A stretch of 64,000 nt of DNA from Methylopila capsulata (GTDB taxonomy: Bacteria > Pseudomonadota > Alphaproteobacteria > Rhizobiales > Methylopilaceae). The stretch is from NCBI RefSeq assembly GCF_016907975.1, contig NZ_JAFBCY010000001.1:744001-808000 (forward strand), written 5' to 3'. Numbering within the stretch: the first letter of the stretch is position 1; each line of letters opens with the position of its first letter. The translations under genes were made by a program, and so were the position numbers. Positions 8,026 through 17,705 of the stretch are shown here, one piece after another. The notes beneath the pieces were generated by a model. That model saw nothing but the letters and a program-made list of their open reading frames with translations, was not told where the DNA came from and searched no databases.

Positions 8026-9612
8026 ATGACCGATCGTGTGGTGTGCTGCGACGGCACCTGGAACACGCCGGACGACCTCGACGACGGCCTGCCGGCGGCC
8101 ACGAACGTCCACAAGATCTACAGCGCATTGGCCAATCCCGACCCCCGCAAGCGCTACTACCACCCGGGCGTCGGAACCGGCGGCGGCTGGTGGACCCGGG
8201 TCGCTGGCGGCGCCGCGGGCGTCGGCCTGACCAAGAACGTGAAGAGCGCCTACCAATGGCTCGCCCAGGTCTACGAGCCCGGCGACCGGATCTGGCTGTT
8301 CGGGTTCAGCCGGGGCGCCTTCACCGTGCGCTCGCTCAGCGGGATGATCTCGCGCTGCGGCCTGCTCGACCTCAAGGGGCTGTCGGACGACGCGATCTGG
8401 GCCGCGGTGGACGGCGCCTTCGACGACTACCGCGCGCGCAAGGACGACGTGAGCTCCACGAAGGCGCGGCCTTTGAAGGGCGTCCCCTCGGGTCAGCCCG
8501 CGAAGGGCAAGACGCCGATCCACTTCATCGGCGTGTGGGACACGGTCGGCGCCCTCGGCATTCCCGACGACATGGCGCTGCTCAACCTGATCGACGACCC
8601 GGCGCGCTACGAGTTCCACGACACCGACCTCAGCCCGAACGTCGTCCACGCCCGCCACGCGATCGCGATCGACGAGCGCCGCCAGAGCTTCACGCCGACG
8701 CTGTGGTCGGACACGCCGCCGAAGCAGAACCTGAAGCAGCGCTGGTTCCCCGGCGTCCACGCCGACGTCGGCGGCGGCTACGGCCAGACCGGGCTGTCCG
8801 ACGGCGCGCTCGCCTGGATGATGGAGGAGGCCAAGGCCCAGGGCCTCGCCTTCCGGGCCGGAGCCGAGGCGCAGCTCAGGCCCGACGCGCGCGGCGTGCT
8901 GCACGATTCGCGCACCGGCGTGTTCAAGACGCTGAAGTCGCGGCCGCGCGAGGTTCCGAGCTTCGCCGACGCCGCCGCGCCGCTGCACGCCTCCGCGCGG
9001 GACCGCCATGAGAATCCGCCGCTGACCCAGCTGTCGTATTGGCCGACCACCAGGCTTCCGAAGCCCGCGTCCAAGGCGAAGACCCCCGCGAAGCCCTCGG
9101 CGACCGTGGACGTCTTCGCGCGCGAGCCCTGGAACGCCACGGGGCTGTTTCTCGAGGCGGGCGCGCGTTACGCCTTCGCCGCTGCTGGCCAGTGGCTGGA
9201 CAAGTCGATCCCCTCGGGTCCGGCGGGTTCTGAGGACGGCGAATTTCATCTCGGCGAGGCGGCGCACGCGCTGCTCGCCGGCTGGGGCAAGGCCGAGCGG
9301 CTCTACAAGACGCTGACCGGCAACCAGCAGGCCGACTTCTGGCTGACGAAGCGGGAGGACGCCTTCGGCTGGTTCGCGCTCGTCGGCGTCGTCGCGAGCG
9401 GCGCGTGGATCGACGAAGGCGGCAAGGAGATCGGGCGCCCGCTGCGGCGGGAGGCGAAGCCGATGATCCCGCAGCACGAGACCTTCCTGATCGGCGCGAA
9501 GGCGACCTTCACGCCGCGCGCCTCCGGCTATCTCTACTGCTTCGCCAACGACACCTGGCAGACCTACGACAACAACAGCGGCAGCGTGCGCCTGACGGTG
9601 ACGCGCGTCTGA
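8026..9612 (+). CDS. DUF2235 alpha/beta-hydrolase family protein
   Basis: A 528-residue protein with an N-terminal DUF2235 domain. It opens with VVCCDGTWNTPDD, has the nucleophile elbow GFSRGAFTVR with Ser95, GVWDTVGALGIPDD carrying an acidic residue, and WFPGVHADVGGGY carrying the likely catalytic His. DUF2235 proteins include phospholipase effectors of type VI secretion (Tle family) and also non-secreted fungal and bacterial hydrolases. No VgrG, PAAR, immunity gene or type VI gene is nearby, so an effector role is not supported here. The C-terminal half (about 350-528) holds a separate beta-rich region ending in TYDNNSGSVRLTV. A strong terminator follows 26 bases after the stop. Confidence 0.85.
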   Translation: MTDRVVCCDGTWNTPDDLDDGLPAATNVHKIYSALANPDPRKRYYHPGVGTGGGWWTRVAGGAAGVGLTKNVKSAYQWLAQVYEPGDRIWLFGFSRGAFTVRSLSGMISRCGLLDLKGLSDDAIWAAVDGAFDDYRARKDDVSSTKARPLKGVPSGQPAKGKTPIHFIGVWDTVGALGIPDDMALLNLIDDPARYEFHDTDLSPNVVHARHAIAIDERRQSFTPTLWSDTPPKQNLKQRWFPGVHADVGGGYGQTGLSDGALAWMMEEAKAQGLAFRAGAEAQLRPDARGVLHDSRTGVFKTLKSRPREVPSFADAAAPLHASARDRHENPPLTQLSYWPTTRLPKPASKAKTPAKPSATVDVFAREPWNATGLFLEAGARYAFAAAGQWLDKSIPSGPAGSEDGEFHLGEAAHALLAGWGKAERLYKTLTGNQQADFWLTKREDAFGWFALVGVVASGAWIDEGGKEIGRPLRREAKPMIPQHETFLIGAKATFTPRASGYLYCFANDTWQTYDNNSGSVRLTVTRV

Positions 9613-9638
9613 GGCCGGTGCTCGACGGTCCACGAATC

Positions 9639-9673
9639 AAAAGACCCCGGAAGCTGGGCTTCCGGGGTCTTTT
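9639..9673. terminator. Bidirectional intrinsic terminator
   Basis: A perfect 16-base stem, AAAAGACCCCGGAAGC paired with GCTTCCGGGGTCTTTT around a TGG loop. A-run and T-run lie at both ends, so it can stop transcription on either strand. It separates the DUF2235 gene (plus) from the tRNA-Leu gene (minus), which converge on it. Confidence 0.9.
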
Positions 9674-9709
9674 GCGATCGCATGAGGTAGATTGTGCGAC
9701 CAGTATGTC

Positions 9710-9794
9710 TGGTGCGGTCGAGAAGACTCGAACTTCCACGGGTTGCCCCACAGCGACCTCAACGCTGCGCGTCTACCAGTTCCGCCACGACCGC
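9710..9794 (-). tRNA. tRNA-Leu (anticodon GAG)
   Basis: Read on the minus strand, the gene opens with GCGGTCG and closes with CGACCGC plus A-CCA, giving a perfect seven-base acceptor stem with an encoded CCA end. The anticodon stem CAGCG/CGCTG encloses loop TTGAGGT with anticodon GAG, which reads CUC and CUU leucine codons. A long variable arm (the GTGGGGCAACCCGT region) marks a class II tRNA, as expected for leucine. The T-arm has the usual GTTCGAGTC. Total length is 85 bases with CCA. Confidence 0.95.
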
Positions 9795-9805
9795 GACGGC
9801 GGTGC

Positions 9806-9833
9806 TGATAACAAATCGATGTCGGCTCCACAA
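9806..9833 (-). promoter_or_regulatory. Possible sigma-70 promoter for tRNA-Leu
   Basis: On the minus strand TTGTGG and TTATCA are separated by 16 bases, ending 11 bases before the first base of the tRNA. Both boxes match the consensus moderately well. The placement just upstream of a stable RNA gene supports it. This is a by-eye call. Confidence 0.4.
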
Positions 9834-9897
9834 GGGCGATCGGCCGGGTTTCGCGTCTGGCTTGCGGCTGTGGACAAACCGTCCGGGCGCCGCGCCG

Positions 9898-10185
9898 TCA
9901 CGCCGCCGCAGCGACGGGCTCCGGCGCGGGCGTGAGACGGTCGGTCCGGCCCTTCTGGTCGCGCGTGATCATGGAGGTGATCTCCACGCCGATACGGTCG
10001 CCGTTGACGAACACCGAGCCCCGCGCGATCGGGTGGTCGTTGGCGAGGATGGTCACCGCGTCGTCGTCCTCGGTGGTCAGCTCGATCACCGCGCCGCGGC
10101 CCATGCGCAGCAGCTGGTGGATCGGCATCTTCGCCGCGCCGAGCACGATGGTGAGCTCGAGGTTGACCTCGTCGATGCGCGGCAC
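9898..10185 (-). CDS. Short FliN/SpoA-family protein
   Basis: A small protein of the FliN/FliM C-terminal (SpoA) family, about 95 residues from the chosen GTG start at 10183-10185. The core reads VNLELTIVLG, then HQLLRMGRGAVIEL, HPIARGSVFVNGDRIGVEI and a Thr/Pro/Ala-rich tail. GTG is preferred because GGAG lies seven bases upstream. An ATG at 10249-10251 has no ribosome binding site, would add 22 Arg-rich residues and would leave only nine bases to the divergent lipB start. SpoA proteins build the flagellar C-ring or type III secretion sorting platforms, but no other flagellar gene is in the window, so the role of this stand-alone copy is open. Confidence 0.8.
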   Translation of the reverse strand: MPRIDEVNLELTIVLGAAKMPIHQLLRMGRGAVIELTTEDDDAVTILANDHPIARGSVFVNGDRIGVEITSMITRDQKGRTDRLTPAPEPVAAAA

Positions 10186-10260
10186 GAAACGTCTCCGGGG
10201 GCGGATGCGGCCGGTTCGCCGGCCGGGCCCCCTGAAGTGCAACACAGTCATGGTTAACGC

Positions 10261-10998
10261 ATGGTTGAGCGTCCCCCCTCCGGCCTACGCGACGGCCTCG
10301 CCGCACGGCTGCCCGCGCCGGACGGCGCAGCCCCGGTGGATTGGCTCGTGAGCGACGCGCTGGTGGACTACCCCGCCGCCGTCGCCGCCATGGAGGCGCG
10401 CGCCGCCGCGATCGCCGAGGGGAGCGCGAACGAACTCGTCTGGCTGCTGGAGCACCCGCCGCTCTACACCGCCGGCACCGGCGCGGACGCAGCCGACCTG
10501 GTGCAGCCCGACCGCCTGCCGGTGTTCGCCACGGGGCGCGGCGGGCAGTACACCTACCACGGCCCCGGCCAGCGCATCGCCTATGTGATGCTCGACCTCC
10601 ACCGCCGCGGCCCCGACGTGCGCCGCTACGTCGCGGCGCTGGAGGCCTGGCTGATCGCGGCGCTCGACCGATTCGGCGTGCGCGGCGAGCGCCGCGAGGA
10701 CCGGGTCGGCGTCTGGGTGCGCCGGCCCGACCGCGGCGCGCAGTCCGAGGACAAGATCGCGGCGATCGGCGTGCGCGTGCGGCGCTGGACGACCTTCCAC
10801 GGGATCAGCCTGAACGTGGAGCCGGACCTCGGCCACTACGCCGGCATCGTCCCTTGCGGCGTGCGCGACCACGGCGTCACGAGCCTCGCCGACCTCGGCC
10901 GGGTGGTGAGCATGACCGAGGTCGACATGGCGCTGCAGGAGACCTTCGAGGAGGTGTTCGGCCCCACCCGGCGGGCGGAGACGATCGCGCTGTCCTGA
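10261..10998 (+). CDS. lipB: Octanoyltransferase LipB
   Basis: A 245-residue cytoplasmic enzyme that moves octanoate from acyl carrier protein to lipoyl domains, the first step of lipoate synthesis. The conserved [15 protein letters not shown] block begins at residue 90. Lys165 in [10 protein letters not shown] and Cys199 in PCGV form the catalytic dyad. Length is typical. LipA is not in the window. It is divergent from the FliN-like gene. No obvious ribosome binding site precedes this ATG, so the first 20-odd residues are less certain than the rest. Confidence 0.95.
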   Translation: MVERPPSGLRDGLAARLPAPDGAAPVDWLVSDALVDYPAAVAAMEARAAAIAEGSANELVWLLEHPPLYTAGTGADAADLVQPDRLPVFATGRGGQYTYHGPGQRIAYVMLDLHRRGPDVRRYVAALEAWLIAALDRFGVRGERREDRVGVWVRRPDRGAQSEDKIAAIGVRVRRWTTFHGISLNVEPDLGHYAGIVPCGVRDHGVTSLADLGRVVSMTEVDMALQETFEEVFGPTRRAETIALS

Positions 10999-11026
10999 CC
11001 CTGGGCTCGAGCCTCCGCGCCCACTT

Positions 11027-11136
11027 GTCCCGGCCTTGAGCCGGGACCCAGATCCGCCGCCGCCTCAGAACCACGCGCGACAGCCGGGGCCTTTCCCGAA
11101 ACGTCGGCGTGTCCGGGTCCCGGCTTTCGCCGGGAC
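11027..11136. repeat. Pair of small GC palindromes
   Basis: Two copies of the same palindrome in the lipB to acylphosphatase gap: GTCCCGGC-CTTGA-GCCGGGAC at 11027-11047 and GTCCCGGC-TTTC-GCCGGGAC at 11117-11136. Both have perfect eight-base arms. They belong to the family of intergenic palindromes seen elsewhere in this window. Neither has a T-run, so they are not simple terminators, though the first follows lipB closely. Confidence 0.7.
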
Positions 11137-11151
11137 GAGAGGCAGGGAAGC

Positions 11152-11442
11152 TCAGGCGTCGGGCGCGATTTCGACGCGGTCGCCATTGGGGATGTCGTCG
11201 AGCGTCGCCGGCTTTCGCTCCACGCGGTCGACCTTCGCCTCGGTCGGTCCCGCCCGGCAGGCCTGCGCGAAGGCCGCGATCCGCTCCTCCGGCCCCGCGA
11301 CCAGCGCCTGCACCGAGCCGTCTGCGCGGTTCCGGACCAGCCCCCGCAGCCCGAGCCCGTTGGCGTTGCTCCGCGCCCAGGCGCGGTAGCCGACGCCCTG
11401 CACGCGCCCCGTGACCACGATCTCCGCCGCGACCTCCGTCAT
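11152..11442 (-). CDS. acyP: Acylphosphatase
   Basis: A 96-residue acylphosphatase, which hydrolyses carboxyl-phosphate bonds such as acetyl phosphate. The fold signature GRVQGVGYRAWARS carries catalytic Arg20, and LVRNRADGSV carries catalytic Asn38. The start ATG at 11440-11442 has a strong upstream GGGAGG. Its ATG overlaps the stop of the preceding GGCT-like gene by four bases (ATGA), so the two are translationally coupled. The length matches the family exactly. Confidence 0.93.
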   Translation of the reverse strand: MTEVAAEIVVTGRVQGVGYRAWARSNANGLGLRGLVRNRADGSVQALVAGPEERIAAFAQACRAGPTEAKVDRVERKPATLDDIPNGDRVEIAPDA

Positions 11443-11900
11443 CGAAACCCTCCCTGCGCCGCCGGCCCGCCGCGCGCGCCTGACGAAAACCGCCTGAGTT
11501 CGACGAGATAGGGCTCGGGCAGCCCCCATTCGACCGCCGCCGGGATCACCATCTCGCTCATGTAGCCGGAGACGGCGATCCCGGGCTGGACGTGGCGCGA
11601 GACGTAGACGATGGCGCTGCGCGCGCCCTGCCCCGACCGCACCCGCAGCCGCTCCTTGCGGTAGAGCCCCATGGCGACCCGCTCGAAGGCGTCGAGCGCC
11701 CAGAGGTCCTTCTCCGTCAGCCGCCACAGCACGCCGTGGGCGGCGGCCGCAGGGTCGCGCAGGACCGTGGCGTAGCCGTCGCGGGAGATCGCGAACCGCC
11801 AGCCGTCGAGGACCGCGGGGCCGACCGGCTCCGCCGTCGGGCAGCGGCGGGCCATCGACCGCCGGCACATGTTCGCGCCGTAAGCGAAATAGTGAGGCAT
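11439..11900 (-). CDS. Gamma-glutamylcyclotransferase-like protein
   Basis: A 153-residue protein of the GGCT/AIG2-like fold. It opens with the substrate-binding loop YFAYGANM, followed by GVLWRLTEKDLWALDAFE, whose acidic Glu near residue 73 matches the catalytic acid position of the family. Relatives release 5-oxoproline from gamma-glutamyl compounds or cleave gamma-glutamylamines. The true substrate is not shown by the sequence. It is the first gene of a two-gene unit with acyP. Confidence 0.85.
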   Translation of the reverse strand: MPHYFAYGANMCRRSMARRCPTAEPVGPAVLDGWRFAISRDGYATVLRDPAAAAHGVLWRLTEKDLWALDAFERVAMGLYRKERLRVRSGQGARSAIVYVSRHVQPGIAVSGYMSEMVIPAAVEWGLPEPYLVELRRFSSGARGGPAAQGGFR

Positions 11901-12021
11901 AGGGAGAGCTTAGGGCGCGCGAGGCGTTGGCGGAAGCGCCTTGAGCCATAAGGAGAGAGTGCGCCGCAGGATGGCCGAAGACGGCCATCACGGAAGCGGC
12001 GCTATCAGAACCGGTCACACG

Positions 12022-12599
12022 TCAGCTTCGCGCGAAAACGAGAAGCTCCGACGCACACGCGATGACGAAGGATCGTCCCGTTGGGGAAAAACCGAACGCA
12101 CGCACCTCCGTGATGAAATCTCGAAAGACGGTGAAGCCATCGACGCCGTCGGCCTCGTCGAACAGATCCCGACTTGGCGGGATCAGAACGAGTTCATCGT
12201 CGAAACCTGTGTCGGGGCGGCGACGCAAGCTCCAGCCGTCCGGGGACGCAGCAGCGAGACCGCCGCCCCACAGGCCCGCAACCCGAACCTGTTCGCCGTT
12301 CCACGGTCCAATGCCGGCCACGGTAAGATTTCCAGCATGAAAGGCGTAATCGGTCGAACGATCGCGCGCGATCAGCCGTCCGGTGAGACAGTCGATCAGG
12401 CCGCGACCGGCGGCAGAGACGGCGAGCAGATCGTCAGACGAGTCGGCGAAGCCGGCCTCTGTAAGGCCGCCGACATGCGACACAGGATCTGAAGCCCAGG
12501 GCGCGGGCGGCGGGACCGCCGGCAGCCGATCGAGAAGACGGAGCCGATTGCGCAGATGGGCAGGAGCGTCGCGGCGGCTCCTGAACCCCCAGGAGAGCC

Positions 12600-12603
<4 letters not shown>
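12022..12603 (-). CDS. Hypothetical protein coupled to pccA
   Basis: A 193-residue protein not assigned to a named family. Its ATG (12601-12603) overlaps the pccA stop by four bases, so it is very likely translated with pccA. It begins with an Arg-rich stretch, and the middle and end contain blade-like beta motifs (GFADSSDDLLAVSAAGRGLI, AFGFSPTGRSFVIACA, SELLVFARS). These resemble fragments of a WD40/beta-propeller fold, but there are too few repeats for a full propeller. There is no signal peptide or membrane helix. A 121-base gap with no visible feature separates it from the GGCT-like gene. Confidence 0.75.
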
Positions 12604-14621
<2,018 letters not shown>

Positions 14622-14701
14622 CGAGATCGGGACTCCCGAAGGACCGGCGGGCGAGAACTCGTCACGTTCTTAGGCGCCGCAGCATCGAGCGTCCACACAC
14701 A

Positions 14702-15985
14702 CTAAGGGCGAACGTCGACCTGCCTTCCCGCGGCGCGCGCGGGGGCGAGGCTCTCGATTTCGTCGCAGAGCCGCCCGAGCGCGCCCGGCCCGTCGCAGGC
14801 GGCGGCGACCTCCGCGCAGCGGGCGCGCACCCGTTCCGAGCGCAGCAGCACGCCGAGAAGCCGCGCCGCGCGGCGCTCGTCGAACCAGCCGGTGCGGAAC
14901 GCCGCGCCGCAGCCGAGCTTCGCCACGCGGATCGCGTGGTCGGCCTGGTCGAAGGCCAGGGGCGCGACGAGCTGGGGCACGCCCGCCGCGAAGGCCTGCG
15001 CCATGGTGCCGACGCCGCCGTGGTGGACGATTGCGGCGCAGCGCGGCAGCACCTCCGGCAAGGGCGCGTAGCGCGCGACATGAACGTCCGCGCGCCCCTC
15101 CCCGCCGTCCTCGATCGGCGTCTGCGACAGCGCGAGGCAGCGGCGGCCGAGGCGCGCGCAGGCGGCGATCGCGACGCGGTAGAGCCGTTCGGTGTCGCGC
15201 CGGGTCGAACCGAAGGTCACCAGCACCGGCGGCTCGCCGGCGGCGAGAAAGGCCTCCAGCGCGGGATCGAGCCCCCTCGCCTTGCCGCCTTCGCGGCCGG
15301 CCTCGGGGAAACCGATCTGCACGGTCTGCGCCGGCCAGTCGGGCTGGGCGGGGTGGAACCAGGAGGGAAACATGGCGGCGACCCGCACCGGCGAGTTCCA
15401 CCAGTAGCGCAGCCGCTGCACCGGCCCGAGCCCGAGCGTGGCGCGAAACGCGTTGAGCCGCGGCAGGACGACCGGGTTGACGAAGTAGGCGTCGGACCCG
15501 AGCTGCAGCTCCCACTTCAGCCCGGCATGGAGCCAGCGCGGCATGGGAAGGCCGGGCGTGCGGGGGGCGTCGTGCCGGGTCTGGATCGTGAGCGGCGAGA
15601 GGTGCACGGAGATCAGCGGGTCGCCGAAGGCGTCGAAGGCCACCCGCGCGCCGATGGCCAGCGTCGAGCCGACCACGACGGTGTCGCCAGGCCGGCGGCG
15701 TTCGGCGACGAAGCGGTAGGTCTCGGGCAGCGACCGCGCCGCCTGCCGGAACAGCCGGCGCGCGCCGCGCCACGGCGTCCAGAACGTCGGATGGCCGAAG
15801 CGCTTCTCGTACTCCTCGGCGCTCATGGCGGGCGCGAAGTCGAGGCCCGCGCGCCGCGCCGCGTCGCCGAACGGCGCCGGCGCGCACAGCGCCACCTCGT
15901 GGCCACGGCGCGCCAGCTCGGCGCCGGCGGCGATGAAGGGCAGCACGTCGCCATAGGTGCCGATGGCGACGATCAGAACAAGCAT
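14702..15985 (-). CDS. UGT/MGT-like glycosyltransferase (GT-B)
   Basis: A 427-residue soluble GT1-family glycosyltransferase. The N-terminus has the acceptor-side Rossmann start (IGTYGDVLPFIAAGAELARR). The C-terminal half has VTFGSTRRDTERLYRVAI and the nucleotide-sugar binding box HHGGVGTMAQAFAAGVPQL followed by PLAFDQADHA. Relatives transfer glucose, rhamnose or similar sugars to lipids, sterols, hopanoids or macrolides. The acceptor here is unknown. It lies 80 bases upstream of pccA on the same strand. Confidence 0.88.
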   Translation of the reverse strand: MLVLIVAIGTYGDVLPFIAAGAELARRGHEVALCAPAPFGDAARRAGLDFAPAMSAEEYEKRFGHPTFWTPWRGARRLFRQAARSLPETYRFVAERRRPGDTVVVGSTLAIGARVAFDAFGDPLISVHLSPLTIQTRHDAPRTPGLPMPRWLHAGLKWELQLGSDAYFVNPVVLPRLNAFRATLGLGPVQRLRYWWNSPVRVAAMFPSWFHPAQPDWPAQTVQIGFPEAGREGGKARGLDPALEAFLAAGEPPVLVTFGSTRRDTERLYRVAIAACARLGRRCLALSQTPIEDGGEGRADVHVARYAPLPEVLPRCAAIVHHGGVGTMAQAFAAGVPQLVAPLAFDQADHAIRVAKLGCGAAFRTGWFDERRAARLLGVLLRSERVRARCAEVAAACDGPGALGRLCDEIESLAPARAAGRQVDVRP

Positions 15986-16151
15986 ACGCGTGACGCCCCA
16001 GCCGACCCGACGGTCGTGACGGCGTCACACTACCGCGACCGCGAAGGGATGCGAAGGCCGGCCGCGCAGGAAGCAGCCCCGCGCGCCCCGCGCTCCGTCG
16101 CCGCGGCCGGGCGGCCAGGACCGCCGCGCGCGATTGCCGGTGACCGACGGG

Positions 16152-16242
16152 CCGTCATGCCGGCGAAGCCGGGGATCCATGACCCGGTCATCGCGCGCCG
16201 CGCGGACGTCGTGGAGCCCGCGCACAGGCGCGGGCATGACGG
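16152..16242. repeat. Nested inverted repeats in the 15986-16443 gap
   Basis: The 458-base gap between the glycosyltransferase and desaturase genes has no supported gene. Its left half holds a long-range ten-base inverted repeat, CCGTCATGCC (16152-16161) and GGCATGACGG (16233-16242). This encloses CCGG-CGAAG-CCGG and GCCCGCG-CACAGG-CGCGGGC (16216-16235). It looks like a composite palindromic intergenic element of the kind common in Hyphomicrobiales. Confidence 0.65.
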
Positions 16243-16307
16243 GGAGCCCTAGCCGGTCAGGTCCTAGAGCCGCTTCGGTCTCGTTGACGCAGTGAATCCC
16301 GCCGTCA

Positions 16308-16395
16308 TTCCGGGCGAAGTCCCGGAAGCCATAAGCCCGCCGGCGGAGACTGATCTCGACCGGCGGGCTTATAGGCCCCGGGACAAGCCCGGGGC
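16308..16395. repeat. Three-hairpin palindromic element downstream of the desaturase
   Basis: Three perfect inverted repeats in a row: TTCCGGG-CGAAGT-CCCGGAA (16308-16327), a 13-base-arm hairpin ATAAGCCCGCCGG/CCGGCGGGCTTAT (16331-16372, 16-base spacer), and GCCCCGGG-ACAAG-CCCGGGGC (16375-16395). It follows the desaturase stop by about 50 bases and may stabilise or end that transcript, but there is no T-run on either strand. Confidence 0.7.
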
Positions 16396-16443
16396 GACGG
16401 CGGAGCGGGAAACGCCGTCGCGTTCATCTGACGCGAAACCGCC

Positions 16444-17397
16444 TTAGTCGGCCCGGGCGTTGGGCACGCGCACCACGTTCCACACCAGCCCGAGCTTCTC
16501 GAGCCCGGAGATGATGTAGCCGTTGACGTCGATCTCGTACCAGGCGAGGCCGGCGTAGGCGTTGCGCGGGTGCTTGTGGTGGTTGTTGTGCCAGCCGTCG
16601 CCGAAGGTCAGCAGCGCAAGGATCCAGTTGTTCTTGGCGTGGCTGTGGTTGTCGAACCGCTCGGAGCCGAAGGTGTGGCCGATCGAGTTCACCGCCAGCA
16701 CGATGTTGAGGAACAGGAAGGTGCGCAGGAAGCCGCCGACCAGCATGGAGCCGATGCCGTGCTCGAGGCCGCCGAAGGCGTAGCCGAACAGGAACGGCGC
16801 GCCGGCCATGGAGACGAAGGCCCAGAACCAGCGGGTGCGGTGGCACCACATGATCACCGGGTCCTGCTGCAGGTCGCGCGCGAAGACGTCGAGGTCGGTC
16901 GTAGTGGAGTCCGCCAGCCAACCGATGTGGCTGTGGAACAGGCCCTTCAGCGTGCCCTCGTTGTTGCACAGGCCGTCGACGACGGGGCTGTGCACGTCGC
17001 CGCACTGGTCGGCGTGCGCGTGGTGGCGGCGGTGGTCGGCGACCCAGCGCAGCACCGAGCCCTGGCAGCAGAGCTGCGCCAGGATGCCGATCGCGTAGCG
17101 CATCGGCGTCGAGGTCTCGAAGCTGCGGTGGGTGAAGTAGCGGTGGTAGCCCATGCCGACGCCGACGTTGATGATCACGTAGCCGACGCCGAGCGAGGTC
17201 CACTCGATCCAGGTCATCTCATGCGTGAACATCCACCACACGCCGAACATGGCGCCGAGGCCCATGCCGCCGATCAGCGTGCCGTACTCCAGACGCTTCC
17301 AGAGCGCGTCGGGCCCGCCGACCTTGATCCCCGCCTTCGGATGCGACAGCGCGCCCTCGCGGGAGCCTCCGCCGGACGCTGCGTCCAATGCGACCAT
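16444..17397 (-). CDS. Acyl-CoA / acyl-lipid delta-9-type fatty acid desaturase
   Basis: A 317-residue integral membrane di-iron desaturase that puts a cis double bond into saturated acyl chains using oxygen and an electron donor. All three histidine boxes are intact: HRYFTH (85-90), HRRHH (122-126) and HNNHH (270-274). Several membrane helices separate them. The spacing and the GDGWHNNHHKHPRNA context match the stearoyl-CoA/OLE1-like bacterial group. It stands alone, transcribed away from a promoter region with striking palindromes and GANTC sites. Downstream lies the three-hairpin element. Confidence 0.93.
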   Translation of the reverse strand: MVALDAASGGGSREGALSHPKAGIKVGGPDALWKRLEYGTLIGGMGLGAMFGVWWMFTHEMTWIEWTSLGVGYVIINVGVGMGYHRYFTHRSFETSTPMRYAIGILAQLCCQGSVLRWVADHRRHHAHADQCGDVHSPVVDGLCNNEGTLKGLFHSHIGWLADSTTTDLDVFARDLQQDPVIMWCHRTRWFWAFVSMAGAPFLFGYAFGGLEHGIGSMLVGGFLRTFLFLNIVLAVNSIGHTFGSERFDNHSHAKNNWILALLTFGDGWHNNHHKHPRNAYAGLAWYEIDVNGYIISGLEKLGLVWNVVRVPNARAD

Positions 17398-17491
17398 GAT
17401 CGTACCTCGCCTCTACCGCCACACGAGCGAGAGACGGGACCGCGCGCCCCCTCGGGGGCGCAGGGCTCGGACGGGAGAGGTCCACGCGCTC

Positions 17492-17553
17492 GCTCATGGC
17501 TAATGAGCCGTTAACGGGGGCGCGAATCGAGTCGAAAGTTAACGATTCGTTAA
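17492..17553. promoter_or_regulatory. Palindromes and clustered GANTC sites upstream of the desaturase
   Basis: This lies in the 308-base gap 17398-17705, which has no gene. It contains GCTCAT-GGCTA-ATGAGC (17492-17508) and a perfect 15-base palindrome TTAACGA-T-TCGTTAA (17539-17553). GANTC occurs three times in 25 bases (GAATC 17524-17528, GAGTC 17529-17533, GATTC 17544-17548), the last inside the palindrome. GANTC is the target of the alphaproteobacterial cell-cycle methylase CcrM. The patch is much AT-richer than its surroundings, as expected for the desaturase promoter and operator. Confidence 0.55.
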
Positions 17554-17639
17554 AATTGGCGAGAATGCGTTGATCAAGCCCCCCCGCCCTCGTTTCAAAG
17601 TGGGACGCCGAGGGCCGGCCGCGGGCGGTCCGGAACGTG

Positions 17640-17678
17640 AAAAGGCCCGCGACCGAACCCCGGCGCGGGCCTTTTTTT
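17640..17678. terminator. Intrinsic terminator after pccB
   Basis: AAAGGCCCGCG (17641-17651) pairs with CGCGGGCCTTT (17664-17674) around a 12-base loop, with runs of A and T outside. Read on the minus strand it follows the pccB stop by about 30 bases, insulating pccB from the desaturase promoter further on. Confidence 0.85.
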
Positions 17679-17705
17679 CGTCTCGTCGAAACGCTCGATC
17701 GCCGC

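Noticed and set aside
8026-9612. DUF2235 protein as a type VI secretion effector
   Set aside because: No VgrG, PAAR, adaptor or immunity gene nearby.
10186-10251. Upstream ATG (10251) for the FliN-like gene
   Set aside because: No ribosome binding site, Arg-rich extension, and only nine bases to the lipB start. The GTG at 10185 has GGAG seven bases ahead.
16331-16372. The 13-base hairpin as an intrinsic terminator
   Set aside because: There is no T-run on either strand, and it is embedded in repeats.
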